From: Fluviicola sp. XM-24bin1
Lineage (GTDB): Bacteria; Bacteroidota; Bacteroidia; Flavobacteriales_D; Crocinitomicaceae
Direction: 5' to 3'
Length of the DNA: 64,000 nucleotides
Assembly (NCBI GenBank): GCA_003149635.1
Contig: QCWI01000006.1
Location: forward strand, 124,001-188,000
This document shows, in pieces, positions 44,104-53,478 of the stretch. The position numbers and the translations under genes are program-made. Below the pieces are notes generated by a model, which searched no databases, had not been told where the DNA came from, and saw only the letters and a list, made by a program, of their open reading frames with translations. The first letter of the stretch is position 1. Every line of letters begins with the position of its first letter.

Positions 44104-44916
44104 ATGAAACCAGGAAGTAAAGGATGGAAGAAGTTTATGGCAAAGCTGTACGGATTTGGTGCAGCGGTTGTAATCGTCGGAGCATTGTTTAAAATTCAGC
44201 ACTGGCCAGGTGCATCAATCATGCTTATCGCAGGTTTGGGAACTGAGGCATTGATTTTCATCTTCTCAGCATTCGAACCTATCCATGAAGATCCAAACTG
44301 GGAATTGGTATACCCAGAATTGGCATTAGGTCATTCAGATGAATTAGATCACGACAACTTGCCTGCTGCAGGTGCCCGCGGTGGACGAGGATCAGGAGTT
44401 ACTGATCAGTTGGACAAAATGCTTGAAGAAGCAAAAATTGACGGAGAATTGTTAGAGCGTCTAGGAGACGGAATGCGTGCTCTTGGAGATAACGCTGCAC
44501 AATTGAAAGGAGTTACTTCTGCTGCGGCAGCAACTGACTCTTACGTTGATAGCTTGCAAGCTGCATCTGATAAAGTATCTAACTTGTCTGAAGCATACGA
44601 AAAAGCATCTGTTGCTATTTCAGGTATGACTTCATCTCAAGAAGAAGGACAATCATTCGGTGAGCAAATGCAGAAAGTGTCTAAAAATTTGGCTGCATTG
44701 AACAACGTTTACGAATTGCAATTGAAAGGATCATCAGCGCACTTGGAGGCTACGGAGAAATTCCAGTCTCAGGTTACAGATATGATGCAAAACCTTTCAG
44801 ATTCAGTAGAAGATACACGCCTTTACAAAGAAAACATGGCAGCGTTGACTAAGAACCTAACGGATCTAAACGCTGTATACGGAAACATGTTGAAAGCTAT
44901 GACGATTAAGGGTTAA
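44104..44916 (+). CDS. gldL: T9SS motor protein GldL
   Basis: The 270-residue protein has two N-terminal membrane helices (about 13-29 and 37-56). Residues known to matter in F. johnsoniae GldL can be placed: Tyr16, Lys30, His33 and the membrane glutamate Glu48 (in GTEALIFIFS), equivalent to Tyr13, Lys27, His30 and Glu49. The rest is a cytoplasmic helical domain. GldL pentamers surround a GldM dimer and use proton flow to turn it. gldM starts 51 bp downstream. Only one gldL is present, although there are two gldM genes. Confidence 0.97.
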   Translation: MKPGSKGWKKFMAKLYGFGAAVVIVGALFKIQHWPGASIMLIAGLGTEALIFIFSAFEPIHEDPNWELVYPELALGHSDELDHDNLPAAGARGGRGSGVTDQLDKMLEEAKIDGELLERLGDGMRALGDNAAQLKGVTSAAAATDSYVDSLQAASDKVSNLSEAYEKASVAISGMTSSQEEGQSFGEQMQKVSKNLAALNNVYELQLKGSSAHLEATEKFQSQVTDMMQNLSDSVEDTRLYKENMAALTKNLTDLNAVYGNMLKAMTIKG

Positions 44917-44967
44917 TCCCCCGTAGTCGATTTAAATGAAGTAAAACAAACTAAAATTTAATTAATC

Positions 44968-46734
44968 ATGGCAGGAGGTAAAGAAACCCCGAGACAGAAG
45001 ATGATCGGTATGATGTACTTGGTACTTACCGCACTTCTGGCCCTCAACGTATCAAAATCTATCCTCGACGCTTTCGTTGCTATCGAGGAAAACACTCAAA
45101 AAGGTAACATCGCTCAAGTACAACGTGGTAACGGTTACGTAATCACAGTACGTTCTGAGAAAGGTGCTTTGGAAGCTACTGACGCGAAAGGAAATGCGCC
45201 GAAGATTAAAAACATCGATGAGGCCTTGAAGCAGATGGACAAGATCAACGAGGCTACGGCTAAGATGATCGTAATGATCGACAATATCAAGATCGATATC
45301 TTGAAAAAATCAGGTGAAAACGTAAGTTCTTACAAAGACAACGATGAGTTGACTATTCTTTGGAAAAAGTACGAAGGTGGTTCACCAGAATTGATGTGTC
45401 AGCCTATTCGTATGAATTTGATGGCAGTATCTGCGAAAGATCAGTACGATGTTCCTATGCACGAAATCATTGGTGAGGACATCAAAAAGCCTAGCGCTGG
45501 TAAACACGGAATGAAGCTTTGGAAAGCATTGATCGATTACCGTCGAGAAATCATGAACTTGGCAGGTTCTTATACTTGGGCAGGAAAAGATTTCAAAGTA
45601 GATGTTAAGGACATTAACATGTACAAAGACAACGCTGATCTTACAAAGCAAGTGGATGCAATGGTAAACGCGGAAAGCGTAAACCCAGATGATAGAGAAA
45701 CACTTTCTCAAATCTACAACCGCTTGACAAAGTTGGAGAAGAACAAAGTACACGATCAGAAAGATGTACACTGGATTGGAATGACATTTGACCACTCACC
45801 GTTAGTAGCGGCGATTGCATCATTGTCTTCTTTGCAGTCAGACATCCTTACAGCTCGTGCAGATGCATTGTCATTGTGGAAAGCGAAAATCTCAACTGGA
45901 GAATACTCTTTCGACAAAATTACTCCAATTGCAATCGCACCTTCTTCTGTACGTAGTGGAGAGGAGGTTAAGATTCGTGTAATGATGGCAGCCTTCGATT
46001 CTCAAAACCAGCCGAAAGTAAAAATCGACGGTGAAGAGAAGGTGTACATCGGTAAAAACGGAGAGGCAATCATCACGAAAAGTGCTGGTGGATCTTCAGT
46101 TGACTTGAAAGGGACAATTACAATCCTTAACAAGCAAGGTGCTGAAAAAACACGTGAGTGGGAAGCATCAGTTCCGGTAATTACACCAAATGGTGCGATC
46201 GAATTGACAGAGTTGAACGTATTGTACCGTGGATACCCGAACAAGGTAGAGGCTTCAGGATCAGGATATGAAACTGTTTCATTGAGTGGATCTAATGTTA
46301 GCATCAGCAAAAGCGGTAAAGGTTACATTGTAAAACCAGGTGGTGGTAGAAGCGCTACTTTGAGTGTAACTGGACGTAACGCTGATGGAGCATCTAAGGT
46401 ATTGAAGAAAGGAACTTACCGTGTAAGTAACCTTCCAGATCCAGTATTGTACTGGGGTGGATCTAAGAGTGGTGTGAAAGGATCACGTTCTTCACGTGCT
46501 TTGTTAGCGAAGTACACTCCAGAGATTCCATTGAAGGCTAGCTTCAAGGTGACTAAATGGAAAGCAACCGCACCAGGTTTGAAAGGACCACCACCACAAG
46601 GTTTGGGAGGTAGTCTTGGCGCTGCAAGTGGATTGATCACGAACATCCCTCAGGGAACAGCGTTGAGTATTACTGCAACCGTAGTTGGTCCCGACGGAAT
46701 TTCCCGTCAGATTGGTGGTTCTTGGCCATTGTAA
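44968..46734 (+). CDS. gldM: T9SS motor protein GldM (first copy)
   Basis: The 588-residue protein has one N-terminal membrane helix (about 13-35) after TPRQKM, with Arg9 equivalent to the Arg that contacts GldL Glu49. Four periplasmic domains follow; VHWIGMTFDHSPLVAAIASLS is typical of D1. GldM spans the periplasm and carries torque to GldK/GldN. gldN follows after 55 nt. A second copy lies at 51643, with an identical first 42 residues. Confidence 0.97.
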   Translation: MAGGKETPRQKMIGMMYLVLTALLALNVSKSILDAFVAIEENTQKGNIAQVQRGNGYVITVRSEKGALEATDAKGNAPKIKNIDEALKQMDKINEATAKMIVMIDNIKIDILKKSGENVSSYKDNDELTILWKKYEGGSPELMCQPIRMNLMAVSAKDQYDVPMHEIIGEDIKKPSAGKHGMKLWKALIDYRREIMNLAGSYTWAGKDFKVDVKDINMYKDNADLTKQVDAMVNAESVNPDDRETLSQIYNRLTKLEKNKVHDQKDVHWIGMTFDHSPLVAAIASLSSLQSDILTARADALSLWKAKISTGEYSFDKITPIAIAPSSVRSGEEVKIRVMMAAFDSQNQPKVKIDGEEKVYIGKNGEAIITKSAGGSSVDLKGTITILNKQGAEKTREWEASVPVITPNGAIELTELNVLYRGYPNKVEASGSGYETVSLSGSNVSISKSGKGYIVKPGGGRSATLSVTGRNADGASKVLKKGTYRVSNLPDPVLYWGGSKSGVKGSRSSRALLAKYTPEIPLKASFKVTKWKATAPGLKGPPPQGLGGSLGAASGLITNIPQGTALSITATVVGPDGISRQIGGSWPL

Positions 46735-46789
46735 CCTTTTGTAATTGATTCGTTACATAGTTGTAAGCTCAAGACATAAATAAATAAGT

Positions 46790-47827
46790 ATGAAAAAATT
46801 ATTTGTTGTATCGCTAATTATGCTCGGCTTCTCAGCGCAAGCGCAAGAGGAGATTAAGGGTGGTCCAGTAAATGTACCTTCTGAAGGTATTATTGACGGG
46901 GTCTTCATTCAAGAGCATATCCCTACTAAGCGAATGATCCCTTATGAGAGCGTTCGTGAAGCGGATGCGATTTGGAGCAGACGTGTGTGGGAATCAATTG
47001 ATCTAAGAGAAAAGATCAACCATACGTTGTACTACCCGTTAGATGATATCTCAACGAGTGGTGTTTGGACGAAGAATTCTTCGCGCTGGAGCCTTTGGAC
47101 AATTATCCGTACTCACGTGTTGAACGGAGATTTAACACTTTTCTCACCTTACAACCCTGTTCTGCGAGGTTTCGGTGGAGAAGATGGTGACCAGTTGAAG
47201 TATCCAATTCGCCCTCAACCAGGTCTGAATTTTTATACCGATTCTGCTTTTAGAGAAGCAATGGTATATTATTTGGCAGAACTAGGTCCTGAGGGAACGG
47301 TTCCATTGATCGACGAGGATCCAAACTCACCTAACTTTGGTCAGAACTTGATCGTAACAGATCCAGTAACTGGAGCGCAGTCATTCGTTTACGATCCGCC
47401 AGATACAACTTGGTACGTGTCGAAGGATATTGTGCAGTACCGTTTGAAGGAAGATTGGTTCTTTGATAAAGAACGTTCTGTATTGGATGTGCGTATTATC
47501 GCAATTGCTCCTGTGAAGTATTCTACGGAGAAAGATCCAAACGGACGAGTGCAAATTACCGGACTAGAAGAAATGTTCTGGTTGTACTTCCCTCACTGTC
47601 GTTTTGTATTCAATAACTACTTTGTGTACAACGATAAGAATGATGCACAATGGATGAGTTTTGACGATTTGTTCTGGAAGCGCCGATTCAACGCGGTAGC
47701 CTATAAAGAGAGTAACACATACGATAGAGATATTGAAACGTATCGAATCGGAGTGGATGCCCTTTGGGAGTCTGAGCGAATCAAAAACGAAATTCGAAAC
47801 ATCGAACATGACGTTTGGTCGTTCTAA
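46790..47827 (+). CDS. gldN: T9SS ring protein GldN (first copy)
   Basis: The 345-residue protein has a signal peptide ending AQAQ. Conserved GldN stretches include YESVREADAIW, RVWESIDLREKINHTLYYP, TRSSRWSLWTIIR-like, MEEMFWLYFPHCR-like and QWMSFDDLFWKRRFN. It partners GldK in the periplasmic ring. It is followed by a strong terminator, and a paralogue starts at 48035. This is the likely core copy because it is directly attached to gldKLM. Confidence 0.95.
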   Translation: MKKLFVVSLIMLGFSAQAQEEIKGGPVNVPSEGIIDGVFIQEHIPTKRMIPYESVREADAIWSRRVWESIDLREKINHTLYYPLDDISTSGVWTKNSSRWSLWTIIRTHVLNGDLTLFSPYNPVLRGFGGEDGDQLKYPIRPQPGLNFYTDSAFREAMVYYLAELGPEGTVPLIDEDPNSPNFGQNLIVTDPVTGAQSFVYDPPDTTWYVSKDIVQYRLKEDWFFDKERSVLDVRIIAIAPVKYSTEKDPNGRVQITGLEEMFWLYFPHCRFVFNNYFVYNDKNDAQWMSFDDLFWKRRFNAVAYKESNTYDRDIETYRIGVDALWESERIKNEIRNIEHDVWSF

Positions 47828-47848
47828 GAAACGAAAGAAATAAAAGAG

Positions 47849-47881
47849 ACCCTGACATCGCAAGATCGTCAGGGTTTTTTT
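47849..47881 (+). terminator. Terminator after gldN
   Basis: The 8-bp stem ACCCTGAC/GTCAGGGT (47849-47856, 47868-47875) is followed by T-rich sequence. It separates the core gldKLMN operon from the second gldN unit. Confidence 0.88.
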
Positions 47882-47897
47882 GTGCTTTTTCCGCTAG

Positions 47898-47923
47898 CTT
47901 CCTGCCTGCCACAGGCACGGCGG
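47898..47923 (+). repeat. Dispersed palindromic repeat, copy A
   Basis: CTTCCTGCCTG followed by CAGGCACGGCGG, with a short spacer, forms an internal hairpin (TGCCTG/CAGGCA). An inverted near-copy lies at 55532-55557. Confidence 0.7.
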
Positions 47924-48034
47924 GAGCCTTAGCCCAAGGGAAAATTGTTTAAAAATTCGGTCGAAGTACGCGTAACCTACGATCGCCTGATTCATTATAA
48001 AAGTAGATGCCCTGTCTAACTTAAATTCTGTAGT

Positions 48035-49069
48035 ATGAAAAAAATGATGATGGTGGCGACTTCCTTATTTCTGTTCGCGACTCTAAACCCAAATTCCTTG
48101 TTAGCGCAAGGGCCCATTCATTCGCCCTCACCAGGAATCATTGATGGCCTGTATTTACCGGCTAATATTCCCACCAAACGATTGCCGCAATATGAAAGCG
48201 TCCGTGAAGCGGATATTGTGTGGAGCAAACGCGTGTGGTCGTTTATCGATCTTCGACAAAAGATTAATCATCCACTGTATTATCCAATGGATGAAATCAG
48301 TCCAGCGGGTGTTTGGACGAAAAATTCTACCCGTTGGAGTCTTTGGACAATTATTCGAATGCATATCATGAACGGTGATCTCACCATGTTCTCTCCATAC
48401 AATCCGGCGCTCATGGGGTTCAGTGGTTGGGATGGAGATCAACTTAAATATCCGATTAAGCCTCAAGCAGGGGAGAATTTCTTTACCGACAGTGTGTTTA
48501 GAGAGCAAGCGAGTTATTATCTCGGTGAAGTTGGCCCTCAAAGCACGACACCCTGTGTAATTGAAGACCCGAGCGATCCTAGATTCGGGGAAATTAAAAC
48601 TCGGATCGATGAAAATGGAGTTGAAGTAATTTGTTACCCGCCACCGGATACTACGTGGTACACATCGGCCGATATTGTTCAATATCGCATAAAAGAAGAT
48701 TGGTTCTTCGATAAAGAACGCTCTGTGATGGATCGTAGAATAATCGCAATTGCGCCCGTTCGGTACACGAAAGAAATGGTAAATGGTCAAATGCAGATAA
48801 CGGGAATGGAGGAAATGTTCTGGCTGTACTTCCCGCATTGCAGATACGTCTTCAACAATTACTTTGCTTACAATTCCAAAAACAACGCACAGTGGATGAG
48901 TTTTGATGATCTCTTCTGGAAACGCATGTTCCATGCTACACCTTACAAAGAGAGCAATATTTACGATCGTGATATTAGTACCTACCGCTTTGGATTTGAC
49001 GCGATTCATGAAGCAGAGACCATTAAAGAAGAAATCCGTACGATCGAACACGATGTTTGGTCGTTCTAG
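48035..49069 (+). CDS. GldN paralogue (GldO-like, second copy)
   Basis: The 344-residue protein has a signal peptide ending LLAQ. It is clearly homologous to the upstream GldN: YESVREADIVW, RVWSFIDLRQKINHPLYYP, WFFDKERSVMDRRII and QWMSFDDLFWKRMFH. In F. johnsoniae the GldN paralogue GldO can partly replace GldN. This copy is separated from gldKLMN by a terminator and a palindromic repeat, and is followed 63 bp later by the FG-GAP protein. It may be part of a second transcription unit with that protein and gldM2. Confidence 0.92.
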   Translation: MKKMMMVATSLFLFATLNPNSLLAQGPIHSPSPGIIDGLYLPANIPTKRLPQYESVREADIVWSKRVWSFIDLRQKINHPLYYPMDEISPAGVWTKNSTRWSLWTIIRMHIMNGDLTMFSPYNPALMGFSGWDGDQLKYPIKPQAGENFFTDSVFREQASYYLGEVGPQSTTPCVIEDPSDPRFGEIKTRIDENGVEVICYPPPDTTWYTSADIVQYRIKEDWFFDKERSVMDRRIIAIAPVRYTKEMVNGQMQITGMEEMFWLYFPHCRYVFNNYFAYNSKNNAQWMSFDDLFWKRMFHATPYKESNIYDRDISTYRFGFDAIHEAETIKEEIRTIEHDVWSF

Positions 49070-49132
49070 GAACAGGCAACTTTTGCAATCCAGTAAATAA
49101 TTTCAGATTTTAGCAGGAGAATCTAATGAACT

Positions 49133-51583
49133 GTGAATTGGAAAGTTGCATATAAAACTATGGGGTGGAATGGAAACGTTCGCCCCTTTTTCTTTGTAGC
49201 TTTCTCTGTTCTATTCTCCTTCATTAATGTCAATGCTCAAGTCTATGTGGATTCTTCCGCAGAATTAGGCATCCTCAGTGTTCAAAACATCGATGACGAT
49301 CTAGCCAATGGATTAAGCTTCTATGACTTCGATCAGGATGGCTGGGACGATTTAACCATTCCCGCCGGCACCGATTCCATTATCACCTATCGGAACGTGA
49401 ATGGAAGCTTCCAGGAGGTCAATTTGCTTTCGGTTGCAGCGGGAAACGTACGCCAAGTCCTATGGGTGGATTACGACAATGACGGAGATTTGGATCTATT
49501 CCTCAGCTATTACAACATTGGAGTTCGTCTCTATGAAAACGATGGTGCCCTTAATTTTACCGATGTTACCCAGCAAGTAGGAATCACTACACAACCATTT
49601 CGTTCTTATGGAGTAGCTTTCGCAGATCCGGATGGAGATTTTGATTTGGATTTGTACATCTGTGCTTACGCCTTAAATGCGCAGTCACCGGGAGCTTTGC
49701 TCAACTTTTACTACCAGAATAATGGGAACAATCAATTTACGAATGTTTCTAGTCCGCTCGGTATCGATAATGGGTACCAACCTACTTTCATGCCGGTTTG
49801 GTATGACGTAGAGTTGGATGGAGATGTCGATTTGCATTTGATCAACGATCGGGAATACACCAGCGATGCGTTTTTTATCAATGATGGATTTGGTCAGTTT
49901 AGCAATCAGGCGGTAACCTTCGGAATCTCTAATGACGATCACAGTCCAATGAGCTGCACAATCGGGGATTTTAATAACGATGGATATTTCGATGTCTTTG
50001 AATCGGATGTAGCGAATGGTGCCATCGAAAACGGACTTCCGAATGATTATAAAATCTTTCAGAATAATGCCGGTACAGGATTTACGAACGTCGCACCTAA
50101 CTTCGGGTTGGACACAAACATCTTTGCCTGGGGGGGGCTCTGGGTGGACTATGACAATGACGGCTTCGAAGATTTGTATATCGCGACCGCGGAGAATGAT
50201 CTGACTGGAATTACGGAAAAGTCCTCCTTACTATATAAAAATGGAGCAGGAACTAGTTTAACACTTGTCAATGATTCCATTCAGGGGAATATTGTCGGTG
50301 CTTCTTACAGTCCCGTGAAAGGCGATATTAACAGGGACGGTTATTATGATATTGTGGTGCTCAACGGCATGAATCAAGCGAACAATGTTCTGATGAATCA
50401 AAGTAGTGGTAACAATTTCATTCGGATTACGCCATATGGAAGTGTGTCGAATTCGCTTGCGCTGGGAGGACGCGTTGAAGTCTTTGCGAATGGTGAAAAT
50501 CAATCCAAAATGATTCTTTCATCTGATGGGATGTGTGCTCAAAATTCCCAACATCTAATCTTCGGTCTAGGAACAGCGACTGTTGTAGATTCCATCGTAG
50601 TTACCTTTCCAAGTGGATTGGTTTCCAAAGTGTACAATCATTCTGTAAACGAAGCCATAGAAATTTATGAGGTAGCTTCCGTCCAAGTGAGTTTGGGGAG
50701 TTCTTACAATCAAGCGTGCCCGGGGGATACAATTATTCTTGAATATCCAGGTTTAACAAACTTCCAATGGCAAGATGGAAGCACCAATAATTTCTACAAC
50801 GTAACGCAATCGGGAACATATTCATTCACAGCCGAGAATAGTACAGGGGATACCGTCTTCCTTTCCTTACCAGTATCGTACGATTTTGAAGCGGTTCCGC
50901 AGATTTCCAGCTTCGTTGTAGATAATCCGTGCGGAGTTGATAGTTTGGGATCGATAGAGCTATTTTGTACGCCACAACAAGTGTTCAATTCAGTATCGTG
51001 GAGTACTGGAGCGCAATCGATGCAATTGGACAGTCTTCCGACCGGAATGTACTCATATCAACTGACTACAAATTACGGATGCGTATATGAGGATAGTATT
51101 TCCGTCACGCAACAACCCAATTTTACTGTAACGTTCACAACTACTCCGTACACAGACACCACTTTTGGAAATGTTGAACTGTTTGTTTGGGGAGGCGTTG
51201 CACCTTATACTTTTTTATTGGATACTGTAAATATTGGCAACGCATTGTACGGAATACCTCCTGGAACTTACTTAATTCAGGTACTGGATGCCAATGGATG
51301 TTCTCAATACGTAGCCGTCACGATTCCTGATTTATCAACAGCAGATTTGGTTGATCAAGACATGAAAATTGGAGTGCATTCGGATGGAATTCGTGTGGTG
51401 ATTTTGGGAGAAAATATTCAGAAAGAAGCGATTCAAGTGTACGATCTTTCAGGAAAACAAATTCCTTATTCTATTGAGCAAGAATCTCATTATCTCCTGC
51501 TTCTACGACTTAATGCACCTCTGGGGTTGTACCAAATTTACACCGGTTTCGGTACCTCGATGATCTCTATTTTGAAACTGTAG
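49133..51583 (+). CDS. Large secreted FG-GAP/ASPIC protein with SprB-like repeats and T9SS-type tail
   Basis: The product is 816 residues from GTG 49133, with an AGGAGA sequence about 13 nt upstream; ATG 49160 would give a shorter start with a good signal peptide. About seven calcium-binding FG-GAP/VCBS repeats (FYDFDQDGWDDLTI, VDYDNDGDLDLF, GDFNNDGYFDVFESD, GDINRDGYYDIVV) form a propeller over about 50-440, followed by an ASPIC/UnbV domain (about 440-520). Then SprB-like repeats (GVAPYTFLLD, PGTYLIQVLDANGC) and a C-terminal tail ending SILKL complete it. It is probably exported by the T9SS and displayed or released. It sits between gldN2 and gldM2. Confidence 0.85.
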   Translation: MNWKVAYKTMGWNGNVRPFFFVAFSVLFSFINVNAQVYVDSSAELGILSVQNIDDDLANGLSFYDFDQDGWDDLTIPAGTDSIITYRNVNGSFQEVNLLSVAAGNVRQVLWVDYDNDGDLDLFLSYYNIGVRLYENDGALNFTDVTQQVGITTQPFRSYGVAFADPDGDFDLDLYICAYALNAQSPGALLNFYYQNNGNNQFTNVSSPLGIDNGYQPTFMPVWYDVELDGDVDLHLINDREYTSDAFFINDGFGQFSNQAVTFGISNDDHSPMSCTIGDFNNDGYFDVFESDVANGAIENGLPNDYKIFQNNAGTGFTNVAPNFGLDTNIFAWGGLWVDYDNDGFEDLYIATAENDLTGITEKSSLLYKNGAGTSLTLVNDSIQGNIVGASYSPVKGDINRDGYYDIVVLNGMNQANNVLMNQSSGNNFIRITPYGSVSNSLALGGRVEVFANGENQSKMILSSDGMCAQNSQHLIFGLGTATVVDSIVVTFPSGLVSKVYNHSVNEAIEIYEVASVQVSLGSSYNQACPGDTIILEYPGLTNFQWQDGSTNNFYNVTQSGTYSFTAENSTGDTVFLSLPVSYDFEAVPQISSFVVDNPCGVDSLGSIELFCTPQQVFNSVSWSTGAQSMQLDSLPTGMYSYQLTTNYGCVYEDSISVTQQPNFTVTFTTTPYTDTTFGNVELFVWGGVAPYTFLLDTVNIGNALYGIPPGTYLIQVLDANGCSQYVAVTIPDLSTADLVDQDMKIGVHSDGIRVVILGENIQKEAIQVYDLSGKQIPYSIEQESHYLLLLRLNAPLGLYQIYTGFGTSMISILKL

Positions 51584-51642
51584 TCTGTTACTTTTTTCTT
51601 TTGGGCTCATTCCCTTGATACAAACCAGAAAAATAAAGTATC

Positions 51643-53400
51643 ATGGCAGGAGGAAAAGAAACCCCAAGACAGAAGATGATCGGAATGATGTATCTCGTCT
51701 TGACTGCATTGCTCGCGCTCAACGTTTCAAAATCGATTTTGGACGCATTCGTAGCAATCGAAGAGAACATTCAAAAGGCAAATATCACTGAAGTCTTCCG
51801 AGGAGACGACAAGCGCGCCGAATTGGTGGAAATTTCTGTCGATAAAACCAACAAAACCAGAGCTGCAAAAGCGAAAAAGTATCTGGAAGCAGTGGAAGAT
51901 ATCGATCGTATGACCGCCGAGCGCATTCAACTCATTGACAAAGTAAAACTCGAAATTCTGAAAGAATGCGGTGAAGATGTCAATGCGAAAGGTGATTTGG
52001 CGATTATTACAATTCCATACGACAAGGCTAATGCACCGTGTACGCCCATTCGTATGAACTTGGATCGTGTAGAAGGAAAAGACAAATACGACGATCCCAT
52101 GCGAGTGATGTTGGGGCCTGACACCGACATTAAAAAGCCAAAAGGACGCGGAATGGAGATTTGGAAATCGATGTTAGGTTTCCGTAAGGAACTCACAGAG
52201 ATCATTGCAAGCAGCCGCGTTATTACAAGTGAAAGCGGAAAATTGTCTTTTGATAGCCGCTATTCGTTCAATGCTCCTGAGATCAACAAATTCAAGAATC
52301 CACAAGAATTGAATAATCAGATTCAGAAAGCTTTGGAAGCATCGAAGGTGCATGTAGATGACAAAGATGTTTTAATGGAAGTGTATCGATCACTTTCAAA
52401 AGAAGAATTCAGCACGGTGCATGAAGTGGAGAACGTACACTGGGTAGGTAAAACGTTTGATCATTCACCATCCGTAGCTGCTATTGCATCATTGAGTTCA
52501 TTGCAACGCGATGTGTTGTCAGCGCGTGCAGCTGCTATCGCTCACATTAGATCTAGAGTGGGAGGTGGCGATTATTCGTTTAACGAAATCATGCCGATTG
52601 CTATTGGGCCAGAAGTTGTGAACCGAGGAGAAGAGTTCAAAATGGAGGTTGTAATGGTCGCTTATGATTCAGACAAGCAGCCGAGAGTAACATTAGACGG
52701 TCAGCCTGTATCTGATGTGCGCGATGGTAAGGGATACATTACCTTGAAAGGAACAGGGAACAAAATGACTTTGAAGGGAACGATTGCAGTTCAAAACAAA
52801 CAAGGTGTTTGGAAGTCAAGAGAATGGTCGAAACCTGTAATGGTAATTGAACCGTCCGGATCTATTGAATTACCGGGAATGAATGTGTTGTATCGTGGAT
52901 ATGACAACGAAGTGAACGCTACGGCATCCGGATATCCAACCACAAATTTAACCGGGTCGAATGTGAGCATCACGCGCAAAGGAAGTGGATATGTTGTTAG
53001 ACCAGGAAGTGGAGGTACGGCAACTTTGAGCGTATCTGGAAAATCAACAGACGGGAAAACGGTACAACTGAAGCGTATGGAATACAAGGTGCGTCGCTTG
53101 CCTTCACCGACCTTATATTGGGGGGGAGAAAAAGCAGGAGGACGTGCACCAACGTCAAACCTACTTCGTGCGATGTACGGGCCAGAAATTCCGCTAAATG
53201 CCAACTTTGATGTTGTTTCGTGGAAAGCGAGAGCTGTCGGAATGCGCGCTCCTGATTTCACTGGAAATGGTAGCAATGTCGCGAATATCGCGAATCTAAA
53301 ACGCCAGGTACCATCGGGAACTGTGATCTACATTCGTGCAAAAATTCGAAGACCAGACGGTGTAATTGAAGATGTTGAAGGAACATGGACGAAACCTTAA
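51643..53400 (+). CDS. GldM paralogue (second copy)
   Basis: The 585-residue protein has an N-terminus identical to the first GldM over 42 residues (MAGGKETPRQKMIGMM on through FVAIEEN), then it diverges, with the same four-domain layout. Arg9 and the whole membrane helix are kept, so it should dock into the single GldL. The periplasmic domains differ throughout, for example VENVHWVGKTFDHSPSVAA instead of VHWIGMTFDHSPLVAA. It could compete with or replace GldM1 at the same GldL ring. It is 59 bp after the FG-GAP gene and ends at its own terminator. Confidence 0.93.
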   Translation: MAGGKETPRQKMIGMMYLVLTALLALNVSKSILDAFVAIEENIQKANITEVFRGDDKRAELVEISVDKTNKTRAAKAKKYLEAVEDIDRMTAERIQLIDKVKLEILKECGEDVNAKGDLAIITIPYDKANAPCTPIRMNLDRVEGKDKYDDPMRVMLGPDTDIKKPKGRGMEIWKSMLGFRKELTEIIASSRVITSESGKLSFDSRYSFNAPEINKFKNPQELNNQIQKALEASKVHVDDKDVLMEVYRSLSKEEFSTVHEVENVHWVGKTFDHSPSVAAIASLSSLQRDVLSARAAAIAHIRSRVGGGDYSFNEIMPIAIGPEVVNRGEEFKMEVVMVAYDSDKQPRVTLDGQPVSDVRDGKGYITLKGTGNKMTLKGTIAVQNKQGVWKSREWSKPVMVIEPSGSIELPGMNVLYRGYDNEVNATASGYPTTNLTGSNVSITRKGSGYVVRPGSGGTATLSVSGKSTDGKTVQLKRMEYKVRRLPSPTLYWGGEKAGGRAPTSNLLRAMYGPEIPLNANFDVVSWKARAVGMRAPDFTGNGSNVANIANLKRQVPSGTVIYIRAKIRRPDGVIEDVEGTWTKP

Positions 53401-53420
53401 GTTGAATTCAACTTTTACCC

Positions 53421-53463
53421 AAAGCCTCCAATCCGAATTGTATCGAAAATTGGAGGCTTTTTC
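53421..53463 (+). terminator. Terminator after the second gldM
   Basis: Perfect 12-bp arms AAAGCCTCCAAT/ATTGGAGGCTTT (53421-53432, 53449-53460) surround a 16-nt loop, followed by TTC and then the next promoter. Confidence 0.85.
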
Positions 53464-53466
53464 GTG

Positions 53467-53474
53467 TATCTTTG
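53467..53474 (+). promoter_or_regulatory. -7 element for the ABC-F gene, 4 nt from its ATG
   Basis: TATCTTTG matches TAnnTTTG exactly and lies 4 nt before ATG 53479, predicting a leaderless mRNA. The element directly follows the terminator of gldM2. Confidence 0.55.
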
Positions 53475-53478
53475 CGGC

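Noticed and set aside
48155-49051. 298-residue open frame on the minus strand
   Set aside because: It lies entirely inside the second gldN, which has clear homology. The antisense frame has no recognisable protein features and is best seen as a codon-use artefact.
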